A stretch of 64,000 bases of DNA from Ensifer aridi (GTDB lineage: Bacteria; Pseudomonadota; Alphaproteobacteria; Rhizobiales; Rhizobiaceae). The stretch is from NCBI RefSeq assembly GCF_002078505.1, contig NZ_LUAV01000002.1, forward strand, positions 383,055-447,054. The letters run 5' to 3'. Shown here in pieces: positions 25,729 through 34,447 of the stretch. The first letter of the stretch is position 1; the number at the start of each line of letters is the position of its first letter. Below the pieces are notes generated by a model, which made no database searches, had not been told where the DNA came from, and was given only the letters and a program-made list of their open reading frames with translations. The translations under genes were made by a program, and so were the position numbers.

Positions 25729-26160
25729 TCATCCGAGACTGTCAGCCGGTAAGTTGGCTGGGTTCCAGACAACCTCCCACAGGTGTCCGTTCGGGTCGCG
25801 GAAATATCCGGCATAACCGCCATAGAACGTGTCCTGAGCAGGCTTGACGATCTCGGCTCCAGCGCGAGCTGCTTGATTCATTACCTCATCGACTTCTTCC
25901 CGGCGCATAACGTTATGCCCGATCGTGAACGAGGTGGAGCTGATCGGCGTTTTCGGTAGGCCGGTGTCGTGGGCGAGGTCGTCCTGCGCCCAGATCGCGA
26001 GCTTTAGCCCGCCAGCCAACGTGAAGAATGCGACGGCGCCATGCTCGAACTCGCGGCCGATGATCCCTTCCGTTGGCAGTTGCAAACCGTCGCGATAGAA
26101 GGCGAGGGATTGTTCGAGGTCGGCGACGCCGATGGTCAGTACGGAAATACGCGGCTTCAT
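25729..26160 (-). CDS. VOC (glyoxalase/bleomycin resistance) family protein
   Basis: A 143-residue vicinal oxygen chelate protein: MKPRISVLTIGVADLEQSLA at the start, FYRDGLQLP, and the C-terminal GYFRDPNGHLWEVVWNP with a metal-ligand Glu. It is a small dimeric metalloprotein; lyase, dioxygenase or resistance functions all occur in the family and cannot be separated here. AGGAGTTCTGCC precedes the ATG at 26160. It is monocistronic as far as can be seen. Confidence 0.88.
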   Translation of the reverse strand: MKPRISVLTIGVADLEQSLAFYRDGLQLPTEGIIGREFEHGAVAFFTLAGGLKLAIWAQDDLAHDTGLPKTPISSTSFTIGHNVMRREEVDEVMNQAARAGAEIVKPAQDTFYGGYAGYFRDPNGHLWEVVWNPANLPADSLG

Positions 26161-26389
26161 GGCAGAACTCCTCATTTTATCCGGTTGCCCAAATACCCTT
26201 CGGCTCCGATCGACGAGTACGACGCCTGACGCGTTAACGTTATAGTAGCGCTCTCGGGAGGCAAACTTTTTCCGTACTCCTGGTAGAGCGACCCGAATTT
26301 TCCTTTAGCTGATTAAAACCGTAGATAATATGTATTAAGCCCCGCCGATCAGCGCTGGTGTGCCATTCCGCTTGCCGAAAGGAGAAAAA

Positions 26390-26950
26390 ATGCCCCCTCT
26401 TAAACTTGTCGGTCTTGCCGGAAGCTATAGCCGGCCCTCCAAATCTCGAACATTGGTCGAGGAGGTTTCGGCGCTCGCGTCTGAACGCTACGGATTTCGC
26501 CGTCGCATCTATGATCTTCACGATGCCGGTCCTTTTCTGGGCCAGGCCCAGCGCTTTGAAGACTTGGATCCCAATGGGCGCCAGCTCATAGAAGACATCA
26601 TCGCCGCCGATGTCCTGGTCGTCGGATCGCCGACATACAAAGGCAGCTATCCGGGCTTGTTCAAGCATCTGATCGACCTGATCGAACCGCTGGCATTGCG
26701 CGGCAAGCCGATCGTCGTCACCGCAACCGGTGGCGGCGATCGGCACGCCCTAATGGTCGAGCACCAGCTGCGGCCGCTCTTCGGGTTCTTCATGGCCCAT
26801 ACGCTGCCGACCGCGATCTACGCTTCCGATCGTGACTTTTCCGACTCCCGCATTACGGCGGAATCGCTGCGTCAGCGGATCGTCCAGGCGGTGGATGAAT
26901 TGGAGGCGTTCTTTCCGGTGCTAGCGCGGCCCGCGGCCGCGGCGGAATGA
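26390..26950 (+). CDS. NAD(P)H-dependent FMN reductase, MsuE/SsuE-like
   Basis: A 186-residue flavodoxin-fold reductase. LKLVGLAGSYSRPSKSRTLVEEV binds the FMN phosphate, GSPTYKGSYPGLFKHLIDL is the MsuE/SsuE signature, and TATGGGDRHALMVEHQLRPL follows. Such enzymes supply reduced FMN to a partner monooxygenase; the partner is the next gene, 67 bp downstream. GGAGAAAAA precedes the ATG at 26390. It is the first gene of the operon that ends with the ABC ATPase at 31023. Confidence 0.92.
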   Translation: MPPLKLVGLAGSYSRPSKSRTLVEEVSALASERYGFRRRIYDLHDAGPFLGQAQRFEDLDPNGRQLIEDIIAADVLVVGSPTYKGSYPGLFKHLIDLIEPLALRGKPIVVTATGGGDRHALMVEHQLRPLFGFFMAHTLPTAIYASDRDFSDSRITAESLRQRIVQAVDELEAFFPVLARPAAAAE

Positions 26951-27017
26951 GGGTGGCGGCCGCTCGTCGGCAAACAGCAAGGCTTGTTTGGATGAATTGA
27001 TGAGGGAAGGAATTGAA

Positions 27018-28370
27018 ATGGCACGCAAGATCAGGCTTGGAGCATTTCTCCCCGGTGGCGGGCAACATATTGCGGCATGGCGGCATCCAGATCAGCCCGC
27101 CGATGGGGCAACGAGCTTCGAGTTTCACAAGCGTCTGGCCCAGACGGCCGAACGCGGCCTTTTCGACGCTTATTTCCTCGCAGACAATCTGGCGGTCGGC
27201 TTTGGCGGTGCGCGCGAGGGCGGCAATGCCCGCGTGGCCGGATTCGAGCCGGTGACGCTGTTTTCGGCTCTCGCGCCCTTCACCACCCATCTCGGCTTTA
27301 TCGCCACGTCGTCGACGACTTATGAAGAGCCCTACACGACGGCACGCAAGTTCGCTTCCCTCGATTTGATCTCCGGCGGCCGTGCCGGCTGGAACGTCGT
27401 CACCACGACAGGCGACCTGTCGGCGCAGAACTTCAATCGCGACACGCAGCTTCCTCATGCGGCACGCTATCGTCGCGCCGCCGAACATGTCGAAGTCGTC
27501 AAGAAGCTCTGGGACAGCTTCGAAGACGACGCTTTCATCCGCAACAAGGGAAGCGGCGTCTTCTACGATTCGCAGAAGCTGCACGAAAGCCATCATCGCG
27601 GCGAGCACTTCCAGGTGCGCGGCCCGCTCAATGTCTCGCGATCGCCCCAGGGTTACCCCGTCATCGTCCAGGCCGGCCAGTCCGAGGATGGACGCGGGCT
27701 TGCGGCCGCCACCGCCGAGGTCATCTTCACTGCGCATCAACACCTTGAAACCGCCCAGGAGTTTTATCGCGACATCAAGGCGCGCGCCCGCGGCCTCGGC
27801 CGCAACCCGGACCATGTCCTCGTCATGCCCGGCGTCTCTCCTTTCGTCGGCAGGACAGAAGCCGAGGCACGCGAGAAGTACGACCGCCTGACCTCGTTGA
27901 TCGTCGAAGAGGATGGCATCGGCCTTCTGAACGGTCTGACCGGCGGCACGCTCGACCTGCGTGGCTACGACGTGGACGGACCGCTGCCGCCGGCGCCGCC
28001 GACGGAGGGGATGAAGAGCCGGCAGGCGCTTATCCGCCAGATCGCGGACGAGAACAACTTCACCATCCGCCAGCTCTATCAGTGGGTCGCTTCCGCCCGT
28101 GGCCATTACACGATCGTCGGCACGGCCGAGAAGATTGCCGACACGCTGCAGGAGTGGTTCGAAAACGAAGCCGCCGACGGCTTCAACATCTTGCCGCCCT
28201 GGCTTCCGACTGCGCTCGACGACTTTGTCGATCTTGTGATCCCGGAACTGCAGCGGCGCGGTCTGTTCCGCACGGCATATGAAGGCAGGACGCTCCGGGA
28301 AAATCTCGGCCTGCCTTTTCCCGTCAACCGCTGGACAGCCGCGCGCTCGGCCGTCCAGGCCGCCGAGTGA
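27018..28370 (+). CDS. FMNH2-dependent monooxygenase, NtaA/SnaA/DszA family
   Basis: A 450-residue LLM-class flavin-dependent monooxygenase. Start: RKIRLGAFLPGGGQHIAAWR, then FLADNLAVGFGG, FEPVTLFSALAPFTTHLGFI, SGGRAGWNVVTTTGD (highly conserved in the NtaA/DszA group), VIVQAGQSEDGRGLAA, and AEKIADTLQEWFENEAADGFN near the end. Characterised relatives attack nitrilotriacetate, EDTA, pristinamycin and dibenzothiophene sulfone; many unassigned members sit in sulfur-starvation operons. With the MsuE-like reductase and sulfonate-type importer here, an organosulfur or chelator substrate is inferred. GAGGGAAGG precedes the start. Confidence 0.92.
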   Translation: MARKIRLGAFLPGGGQHIAAWRHPDQPADGATSFEFHKRLAQTAERGLFDAYFLADNLAVGFGGAREGGNARVAGFEPVTLFSALAPFTTHLGFIATSSTTYEEPYTTARKFASLDLISGGRAGWNVVTTTGDLSAQNFNRDTQLPHAARYRRAAEHVEVVKKLWDSFEDDAFIRNKGSGVFYDSQKLHESHHRGEHFQVRGPLNVSRSPQGYPVIVQAGQSEDGRGLAAATAEVIFTAHQHLETAQEFYRDIKARARGLGRNPDHVLVMPGVSPFVGRTEAEAREKYDRLTSLIVEEDGIGLLNGLTGGTLDLRGYDVDGPLPPAPPTEGMKSRQALIRQIADENNFTIRQLYQWVASARGHYTIVGTAEKIADTLQEWFENEAADGFNILPPWLPTALDDFVDLVIPELQRRGLFRTAYEGRTLRENLGLPFPVNRWTAARSAVQAAE

Positions 28371-28379
28371 GAAGCGACC

Positions 28380-29231
28380 ATGACCCTCGAAAACGTCAAC
28401 CCACCGCTGACAACGAATTTCCGGCTTGCGAGCGCGGGGCGGACAGGTGTGACCATGGCGCCACGTCTGCGCGCGCTGATCGGTCCGCTTCTGTCCCGCT
28501 ATGGCCTGGTTCTAAGTTTTCTCGTCCTGTGGCAGGTATCGAGCAGCCAAGGCTGGGTTAATCCGGCGGTGTTTCCGTCACTCGACGTGATCCTCGCCGC
28601 CTTGTGGGACGGTATTGCCAGCGGCGCGCTGCTGGACGATATCGCGATAAGCCTGCAGCGCTCGGGCATTGCATTCGCATCGGCCGTCGCGATCGGCATT
28701 CCCCTCGGCCTCTTCATGGGACAGGTCAAGGCCATCGAGCAGGCGCTCGATCCGCTGCTGCAGTTCTTCCGGCAGACTTCTGCGCTGGCGCTCTATCCGG
28801 TCTTCATCCTGCTGCTCGGTCTCGGGGAGACCTCCAAAGTCTTCGTGATCTTCTGGGCCACGCTCTTCCCGACCTTGTTGTCGACGATCGGTGGCGTCAA
28901 AGAGGTCGATACCAAGCTGATCGAGATGGCGCGCACCTACGGCGCCGGGCGGCTCACAACCTTCCGTCGCGTGGTGCTGCCCGCGTCGGTGCCGGCGATC
29001 TTTGTCGGTCTGCGTCTCTCTGCCACAACGGCGCTGCTGCTCCTGATCGCGGCCGAAATGATCGGCGCGAACAAGGGTATCGGCTTCCAGGTCATGAACG
29101 CCCAATACAACTTCCAGATCCCGCTGATGTTCGCGGCGATCCTGCTGCTCGCGTTGCTTGGACTCGCCGCCAACGCCGTGCTCGTTCTTCTTCAACGCAG
29201 GCTCTGCCGCTGGTCTCAGCCCAGCCCCTGA
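28380..29231 (+). CDS. ABC transporter permease, SsuC/TauC-like
   Basis: A 283-residue permease with about six hydrophobic segments (38-58, 90-112, 130-160, 180-200, 218-238, 250-275). The EAA-loop region reads EMARTYGAGRLTTFRRVVLPAS, as in aliphatic sulfonate, taurine and nitrate importers. The start is 9 bp after the monooxygenase stop. An internal ATG (MAPRLRALIGPLL) gives a more usual N-terminus but lacks clear advantage. It works with the next two gene products. Confidence 0.9.
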   Translation: MTLENVNPPLTTNFRLASAGRTGVTMAPRLRALIGPLLSRYGLVLSFLVLWQVSSSQGWVNPAVFPSLDVILAALWDGIASGALLDDIAISLQRSGIAFASAVAIGIPLGLFMGQVKAIEQALDPLLQFFRQTSALALYPVFILLLGLGETSKVFVIFWATLFPTLLSTIGGVKEVDTKLIEMARTYGAGRLTTFRRVVLPASVPAIFVGLRLSATTALLLLIAAEMIGANKGIGFQVMNAQYNFQIPLMFAAILLLALLGLAANAVLVLLQRRLCRWSQPSP

Positions 29232-29259
29232 CATGCTTCTCCCTTGAAAGGATAACGAT

Positions 29260-30243
29260 ATGACCTTCCATTCCCGCAAGCTGCTGCTGTCCGCAGCTCT
29301 CTTCCTTGGTCTCACCGGCGCTGCCGCGGCGGCGGATGCCGTCAAGCTCCGCTACCTGGCGAGCCAGGGCGGTCTCTCTGCGCATGAGCTTGCCGCCGAA
29401 CTCGGCTATTTCGACGGTACCGGCATCACCTTCGAGAATGTTGGCTATGCGACGGGCGGCCCGGCCTCGTTGATCGCGCTGGCCTCGGGCGACGTCGAAA
29501 TCGGCAGCGCCGCGACCTCCGCTGTATTGAACTCGATCATCAGCGGCAACGACTTCGTCGCCGCCTATCCGTCGAACGGCATCAATGACGAGGTGCAGTC
29601 GATCTTCTATGTTCTGGAAGACAGTCCCATAAAGGAAATCAAGGACATCGCCGGCAAGAGCGTGGCGGTCAACACGCTCGGTGCGCATCTCGACTACACC
29701 ATTCGCGAAGCGCTGCATTCGGTCGGACTGGCATCGGATGCCGCCAATCAGGTCGTCGTACCCGGCCCGCAGCTTGAGCAGGTTCTCCGCTCCGGCCAGG
29801 TCGACATCGCGGCCTTCGGTTATTGGCAGACGACCTTCGAGGGGGCCGCCAGGAAAAATGGTGGCTTGCGCGCGATCTTCGATGACACCGACGTGCTCGG
29901 CGAAATCGTCGGCGGTTTCGTCGTACTGCGACGGGATTTCGTGAAGGCGCACCCGGAAGCCGCCAAAACCTTTGTCGAACAGTCGGCGCGCGCTCTCGAC
30001 TATGCGCGCGAACATCCGGAGGAAACCAAGCAGCTCTTGGCCGAGGCGCTGAAGCAGCGCGGCGAAAATCCGGATATCGCTCAGTACTTCCGCGGTTATG
30101 GCGTACGAGCCGGCGGCCTCGCGGTTGAGCGCGACGTCCAGTTCTGGATCGACGTGCTCGTCCGCGAGGGCAAGCTGAAGGAAGGGCAGTTGGCTGCCAA
30201 GGACGTCCTGTTCACCACCGACGGCGCTTCAGCGAGCAACTGA
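29260..30243 (+). CDS. ABC transporter substrate-binding protein, SsuA/NMT1-like
   Basis: A 327-residue periplasmic binding protein. Signal peptide about 1-25 (KLLLSAALFLGLTGAAAAA, cleavage before DAVKLRY). The rest follows the sulfonate/taurine/thiamine-precursor fold: LAAELGYFDG, ALASGDVEIGSAATSAVLN, DIAGKSVAVNTLGAHLDYT, GQVDIAAFGYWQTTFEG. Gene order permease-binding protein-ATPase is slightly unusual but the spacing is tight (28 and 9 bp). Ligand not readable. Confidence 0.91.
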   Translation: MTFHSRKLLLSAALFLGLTGAAAAADAVKLRYLASQGGLSAHELAAELGYFDGTGITFENVGYATGGPASLIALASGDVEIGSAATSAVLNSIISGNDFVAAYPSNGINDEVQSIFYVLEDSPIKEIKDIAGKSVAVNTLGAHLDYTIREALHSVGLASDAANQVVVPGPQLEQVLRSGQVDIAAFGYWQTTFEGAARKNGGLRAIFDDTDVLGEIVGGFVVLRRDFVKAHPEAAKTFVEQSARALDYAREHPEETKQLLAEALKQRGENPDIAQYFRGYGVRAGGLAVERDVQFWIDVLVREGKLKEGQLAAKDVLFTTDGASASN

Positions 30244-30252
30244 GGAACCGCG

Positions 30253-31023
30253 ATGAGCTTTGCGCCGGAAATCCGCCGTGGAGAGGTGACCATCCGTCAT
30301 CTCTCCAAGTCCTTCACCCTGAATGGCAGACCCTTGCCCGTCTTGAAAGACGTCAATCTCCACATCCGCTCCGGCGAAAGCCTGGCGATTGTCGGTGCCA
30401 GCGGTTCGGGCAAGACGACCTTGCTGCGAGTTATGGCCGGGCTGGATGAGGCCGATGCCGGAGAGGTCCTGATCGACGGAAAGGCTGTCAGAGGTGTCGG
30501 CGCCGAGCGCGCCGTCATCTTCCAGGAACCCCGGCTCCTCCCCTGGTTGACGGTGATCGACAACGTCGCCTTCGGCCTGGAAACACGTGGCGTTAGTCGC
30601 GAGGAGGCGAAGACCCGTGCGCGGCGCTATGTTCAGCTTGTCGGCCTGCAGCAGTTCGAGAACGCCTATCCGCGCCAGCTTTCAGGCGGCATGGCGCAAC
30701 GCGTCGGCATTGCCCGAGCTCTCGTCGTCCAGCCCGAGATCCTGTTGCTCGATGAACCGCTTGGCGCGCTCGACGCCATGACCAAGATCAGCATGCAGCA
30801 GGAGCTCGCACGGATCTGGCGCGACGAGGACGTGACGACCGTTCTCGTCACCCATGACCTCGAGGAGGCGATCTATCTGGCCGACCGCATTCTGATCCTG
30901 CCGCGCGAAAAGGGCGGTGAGCCGCGGCTGATCGAGATCGACATGCCCCGTCCGCGCGACCGTAGCGCGCGCGAGTTTGTCCGACACCGCGAGGAGCTGC
31001 TCAATCTGTTCGGACTGCACTGA
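30253..31023 (+). CDS. ABC transporter ATP-binding protein, SsuB/TauB-like
   Basis: A 256-residue ATPase: Walker A GASGSGKTTLL near 46-56, Q-loop FQEPRLLPWLTVIDNVAFGL, signature LSGGMAQRVGIARAL, Walker B EILLLDEPLGALDAMT, switch VTHDLEEAIYLADR. FQEPRLLPW is typical of the nitrate/sulfonate/taurine group. Last gene of the operon; its end overlaps the 3' end of the converging AraC gene by 23 bp, so a terminator between them is impossible without lying inside a coding region. Confidence 0.94.
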   Translation: MSFAPEIRRGEVTIRHLSKSFTLNGRPLPVLKDVNLHIRSGESLAIVGASGSGKTTLLRVMAGLDEADAGEVLIDGKAVRGVGAERAVIFQEPRLLPWLTVIDNVAFGLETRGVSREEAKTRARRYVQLVGLQQFENAYPRQLSGGMAQRVGIARALVVQPEILLLDEPLGALDAMTKISMQQELARIWRDEDVTTVLVTHDLEEAIYLADRILILPREKGGEPRLIEIDMPRPRDRSAREFVRHREELLNLFGLH

Positions 31024-31966
31024 AGTTTTCCTCTTGGGAGCGCCGGCCACAAATCGGGTGTGATTTAAGGACACATGCAGCTGCCGCGGCGCGGACGTCG
31101 CGGCGGAAATCCGAAGGCGGCATGCCGGCGATCTGCCGGAAAGCCTTGTTGAAGGCGCTCACCGAGCCGAAGCCGCTATCGAGCGCCACCTGTAGAATGC
31201 TGTCATTGCCGTTCATCAGCATGGCTTGCGCCCGCGAAAGGCGCAGCAGGGTCACATACTTGATCAGCGTCATGCCTGTCGACTTGCGAAACAGGTTCAT
31301 GGCGTATTTCGGATGCAATCCAGCGGCGGCGGCGATATCAACCGCATCGATCTCCTCGAGAAAATTGGCAGCGATGAAATCGCACATGCGCTCGACGGCG
31401 GGCGAAGGCGAAGCCGAAGCAGCTCCGGCATTGCCTTCCTTGCCCAACGCAATGATCGTGTAAGGCTCCAGGAACATTCGTTCAACGCGCAGCAGCAGCT
31501 CTTCCACGGCGTGCCGGGCCTTCACCTCATCTCCGGAATTGGCCCAGCTACGCCAGCGCGGAAAGTTCCGGTCGTCGGCACAATCGGTTTCGGATGTCAG
31601 CATCGTGGCGCCGCCCATGAGCATTGCCGATATCGCCGGCGGCAGCCGCATGCGGAAGAAATGCACCAACGGCAGATGGGCGCCCGCATAAAGGGAATCA
31701 TCGGAGGACTCGTCCATCCTGTGGGGCTGTCCGCCCCAGAAGAGACACATCTGTCCAGCGTCGAGCCTGAGATCATGGCCGGCCATGCGGTAATGCACCG
31801 AGCCGCGCACCACGTAGTTCACTTCGACCTGCGCATGCCAATGCGGGTGCAGCATGATCGCGGGGTGGGCGTGGAAGAAATGCAGCTGCGTAGGCATGCC
31901 TTCGATGCTGCAGGCGCTGGGCTGGTAGACCGCCCTTTCGACAATCTTACTTTCCGACAACTCCAC
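31001..31966 (-). CDS. AraC family transcriptional regulator with cupin sensor
   Basis: About 321 residues. The N-terminal cupin has the sequence FHAHPAIMLHPHWHAQVEVNY, typical of sugar-sensing AraC proteins, and GQMCLFWGGQPHRMD. The C-terminal AraC HTH pair lies at about 205-300 (EEIDAVDIAAAAGLHPKYAM; ILQVALDSGFGSVSAFNKAF). The start is uncertain: I chose GTG at 31966 (VELSESKIVERAVY, AAGGGAAC upstream); the frame is open to 32179. The last ~25 residues, past the HTH, are encoded by a dispersed repeat (31051-31070). The divergent fusion oxidoreductase gene is its most probable target. Confidence 0.87.
   Translation of the reverse strand: MELSESKIVERAVYQPSACSIEGMPTQLHFFHAHPAIMLHPHWHAQVEVNYVVRGSVHYRMAGHDLRLDAGQMCLFWGGQPHRMDESSDDSLYAGAHLPLVHFFRMRLPPAISAMLMGGATMLTSETDCADDRNFPRWRSWANSGDEVKARHAVEELLLRVERMFLEPYTIIALGKEGNAGAASASPSPAVERMCDFIAANFLEEIDAVDIAAAAGLHPKYAMNLFRKSTGMTLIKYVTLLRLSRAQAMLMNGNDSILQVALDSGFGSVSAFNKAFRQIAGMPPSDFRRDVRAAAAACVLKSHPICGRRSQEENFSAVRTD
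31051..31070. repeat. partial family-1 repeat inside the AraC coding tail
   Basis: AAATCGGGTGTGATTTAAGG followed by ACACATGCAG matches hairpin one and the spacer of the composite repeat at 19161 and 35293-35316. It encodes part of the AraC C-terminal tail (CVLKSHPI). Confidence 0.55.
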
Positions 31967-32206
31967 GTTCCCTTTGCACGAGACAGATTTTCGTCCGGCG
32001 ATAATCTGCCCATGTTCGCTGAAGAACCACAATCGGAAAAGGGAGGTTTCGATGTGCTTCAAATGTTGGCACTCCTCGATTTTGGGCAAATCGGTTCGCG
32101 GCCCGCTTCGTTCCATCGCCCGAAATGGCCTTCCCGCAGGCAGTGGCGGCGCTGCCGACCTGTCCCTCCGCTTGACCAATTCCAGGACTGATCGAAAGGA
32201 TATTGC

Positions 32207-34210
32207 ATGAGCTCAGTACAGCGGATCCGTTGGGGTATCATCGGCCCCGGCACCATCGCGCGGACATTCGCCGAAGGCATTGCCCATTCCGCAACCGGGC
32301 GCCTGGTGGCCATCGCCACCCGCAACCCGGACAAGCCCGGCCTCGGCGAAGGCTTTCCGGGGGCGCGCATCGTCAAGGGTTACGACGCGCTGCTCGCTGA
32401 TCCGGAGATCGATGCGGTTTATATCGCTACGCCGCACACCGGCCATGCCGAATGGGCGATCAAGGCGGTGCGCGCCGGCAAGCATGTGCTGGTCGAGAAG
32501 CCGATGGCGCTTTCCGCCTTCGATGCACGATCGATCTTCCACGAAGCGACGAAGGCCGGCGTCTTCGCCGGCGAAGCCTATATGTACAGATTCCATCCGC
32601 AGACGGCCCGTCTCGTCGAGCTGGTGCGGCATGGGACGATCGGCGAAGTGCGGATCATCCGCTCGAGTTTCGGCTTCGACATGGGCGGTTATCGGCCGGA
32701 GCATCGCCTCTTTGCCAATAATCTCGCCGGCGGTGGCATTCTCGATGTCGGCGGCTACCCCGTCTCGATGGTGTGCATGCTCGCCGGTGCTGCCGAGAGA
32801 AAGCCTTTCCTTGAGCCGCTGACGGTGTCTGGCGCTGCTCGGCTGGGCCCGTCCGGCGTCGACGAGTGGGCGTCGGCGGTCCTCAAATTCCCCAACGACA
32901 TCATCGCGGAGGTGTCCTGCTCGATCATGGCTGAGCAGGACAACGTGCTGCGCATCATCGGTTCCAAGGGCCGAATCGAGGTGAAGGACTTCTGGTTCGC
33001 CTCCGGCAAGCAGGGCGGGACAGGTCGCATCGAGATCATCAAGGGCGACGATCAGCAGGCGGTAGAGGTGGAGGAAAAACGCCATCTCTACTCGTTCGAG
33101 GTCGATGCGGTGGGCGAGGCGATCCGTGCCGGCCGCACCGAGTTCACCTTCCCCGGCATGAATGCCGAAGAGACCTGCGCCAATCTGCGTGTTCTCGATC
33201 TCTGGCGCGCGTCCGTCGGTCTTGAATTCGCAATCGAGACGGCCTCCAGGCGGACCGTCAACATCGCGGGCGCGGCAGTCGTCGCCGGGAAGAACGTACC
33301 CAAACGGCAGGTTCCGGGCCTGACCAAGCCGGCCTTCACGGTTGCGCTGGGCTTCGAGTTCTTCCCCAATTTCGCCTCCGCCTCCCTGACGCTCGATGCG
33401 TTCTACGAGGCGGGCGGAAACCTGTTCGATACCGCCTTCATCTACGAGCGCGGCAAGGCCGAGAGCATCTTCGGCGACTGGCATACGAGCCGCAAGCTCA
33501 ATCGCGAGGACATCGTCCTGATCGGCAAGGGGGCCCATTCGCCGCTCTGCTATCCGGATGTGATCGCCAAACAATTGGATCAGTCGCTCGAGCGACTGAA
33601 GACGGATTATGTCGATGTCTACTTCATGCATCGCGACAATCCGGACGTCCCCGTCGGCGAATTCGTCGACGCCATGGACGCCGAGGTCCGGCGCGGACGC
33701 ATCCGCGGCGTTTTCGGCGGATCCAACTGGACGCGCGAACGCATGGACGAGGCGATCGTCTATGCGGAGAAAAACGGCAAGGCGGCACCGGCCGCTCTTT
33801 CCAACAACTTCTCGCTGGCGCAAATGCTCGATCCCATCTGGCCCGGCTGCGTCGCGGCGTCGGACGATCGCTGGAAAGACTGGCTGATGACGCGCCAGAT
33901 ACCGAACTTCGCCTGGTCGAGCCAGGGGAGAGGCTTTTTCACCGAGAGGGCAGGGCGAGACAAGCATGACGATGAAGAGCTCGTCCGCGTCTGGTATTCC
34001 GAGCGCAATTTCCAACGCCGAGACCGCGCAATCGAACTCGCCGGGAAGCGCGGCTGCAGCCCGATCCACATCGCGCTCGCCTATGTCATCGCCCAGCCAT
34101 TCCCGGTGATCCCGCTTATCGGCCCGCGCACCGTGGCGGAACTGGAAGATAGCCTCTCTGCCATTCAGGTCACGCTGACACCGGAAGAGGTGCGTTGGCT
34201 GGAAGGCTGA
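32207..34210 (+). CDS. Gfo/Idh/MocA oxidoreductase fused to aldo/keto reductase
   Basis: A 667-residue two-domain protein. Residues 1-340 are a Gfo/Idh/MocA dehydrogenase: NAD(P) fold WGIIGPGTIART, YIATPHTGHAEWA, the catalytic-lysine motif VLVEKPMAL (Lys98), then the C-terminal alpha/beta domain. Residues about 366-667 are an aldo/keto reductase with its tetrad apparently complete: Asp408 and Tyr413 in FDTAFIYERG, Lys441 in LIGKGA, His475 in YFMHRD. SNWTRERMDEA and PVIPLIGPRTVAELEDSL are further AKR motifs. GAAAGGA precedes the ATG. There is no stop or frameshift between the halves. It is divergent from the cupin-AraC regulator. Coupled oxidation and reduction of a sugar or polyol is inferred. 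Confidence 0.9.
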   Translation: MSSVQRIRWGIIGPGTIARTFAEGIAHSATGRLVAIATRNPDKPGLGEGFPGARIVKGYDALLADPEIDAVYIATPHTGHAEWAIKAVRAGKHVLVEKPMALSAFDARSIFHEATKAGVFAGEAYMYRFHPQTARLVELVRHGTIGEVRIIRSSFGFDMGGYRPEHRLFANNLAGGGILDVGGYPVSMVCMLAGAAERKPFLEPLTVSGAARLGPSGVDEWASAVLKFPNDIIAEVSCSIMAEQDNVLRIIGSKGRIEVKDFWFASGKQGGTGRIEIIKGDDQQAVEVEEKRHLYSFEVDAVGEAIRAGRTEFTFPGMNAEETCANLRVLDLWRASVGLEFAIETASRRTVNIAGAAVVAGKNVPKRQVPGLTKPAFTVALGFEFFPNFASASLTLDAFYEAGGNLFDTAFIYERGKAESIFGDWHTSRKLNREDIVLIGKGAHSPLCYPDVIAKQLDQSLERLKTDYVDVYFMHRDNPDVPVGEFVDAMDAEVRRGRIRGVFGGSNWTRERMDEAIVYAEKNGKAAPAALSNNFSLAQMLDPIWPGCVAASDDRWKDWLMTRQIPNFAWSSQGRGFFTERAGRDKHDDEELVRVWYSERNFQRRDRAIELAGKRGCSPIHIALAYVIAQPFPVIPLIGPRTVAELEDSLSAIQVTLTPEEVRWLEG

Positions 34211-34345
34211 TCCTTAACCTGCGCGGCCAAGCTCTCATGGAAACGGCGCACTTCAAGTCGCCGTTTCTGTTCACAGCCGACCGCCGTCGGTCAAGCCGCA
34301 AGTCAGTCGACCGGTAAACTACTATTTACGAAGAGCTTTGCGTTA

Positions 34346-34447
34346 CTGCATGTTCCTTAAATCGTCGCCGGTTAAGGACAAAAACGTGCAGTAATTCAAA
34401 GTGCTACAGCGTCCTTTGTGCGTCTGAAAAGACGCACGGCACTGTAG
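34346..34447. repeat. composite two-hairpin repeat (family 1), complete copy
   Basis: Hairpin one CCTTAAATCG...GGTTAAGG near 34355-34376, a spacer with GTGCAGTAATTCAAAGTG, then hairpin two CTACAGCGTCCTTTGTGCGTC...GACGCACGGCACTGTAG ending at 34447. Same orientation as the copy at 19161. Confidence 0.75.

Noticed and set aside
23283..26389. Attachment site duplication of the tRNA-Arg 3' end
   Set aside because: I searched by eye for the TTCGAAT...GGGTGC end downstream and found no second copy in the window.
31967..32179. N-terminal 71-residue extension of the AraC protein
   Set aside because: Residues upstream of the GTG at 31966 look unlike a protein and occupy the divergent promoter region; kept as an alternative start only.
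32213..34069. 618-codon open frame antisense to the fusion oxidoreductase
   Set aside because: No domain and no ribosome binding site; it exists because of high GC at third positions opposite a real gene.
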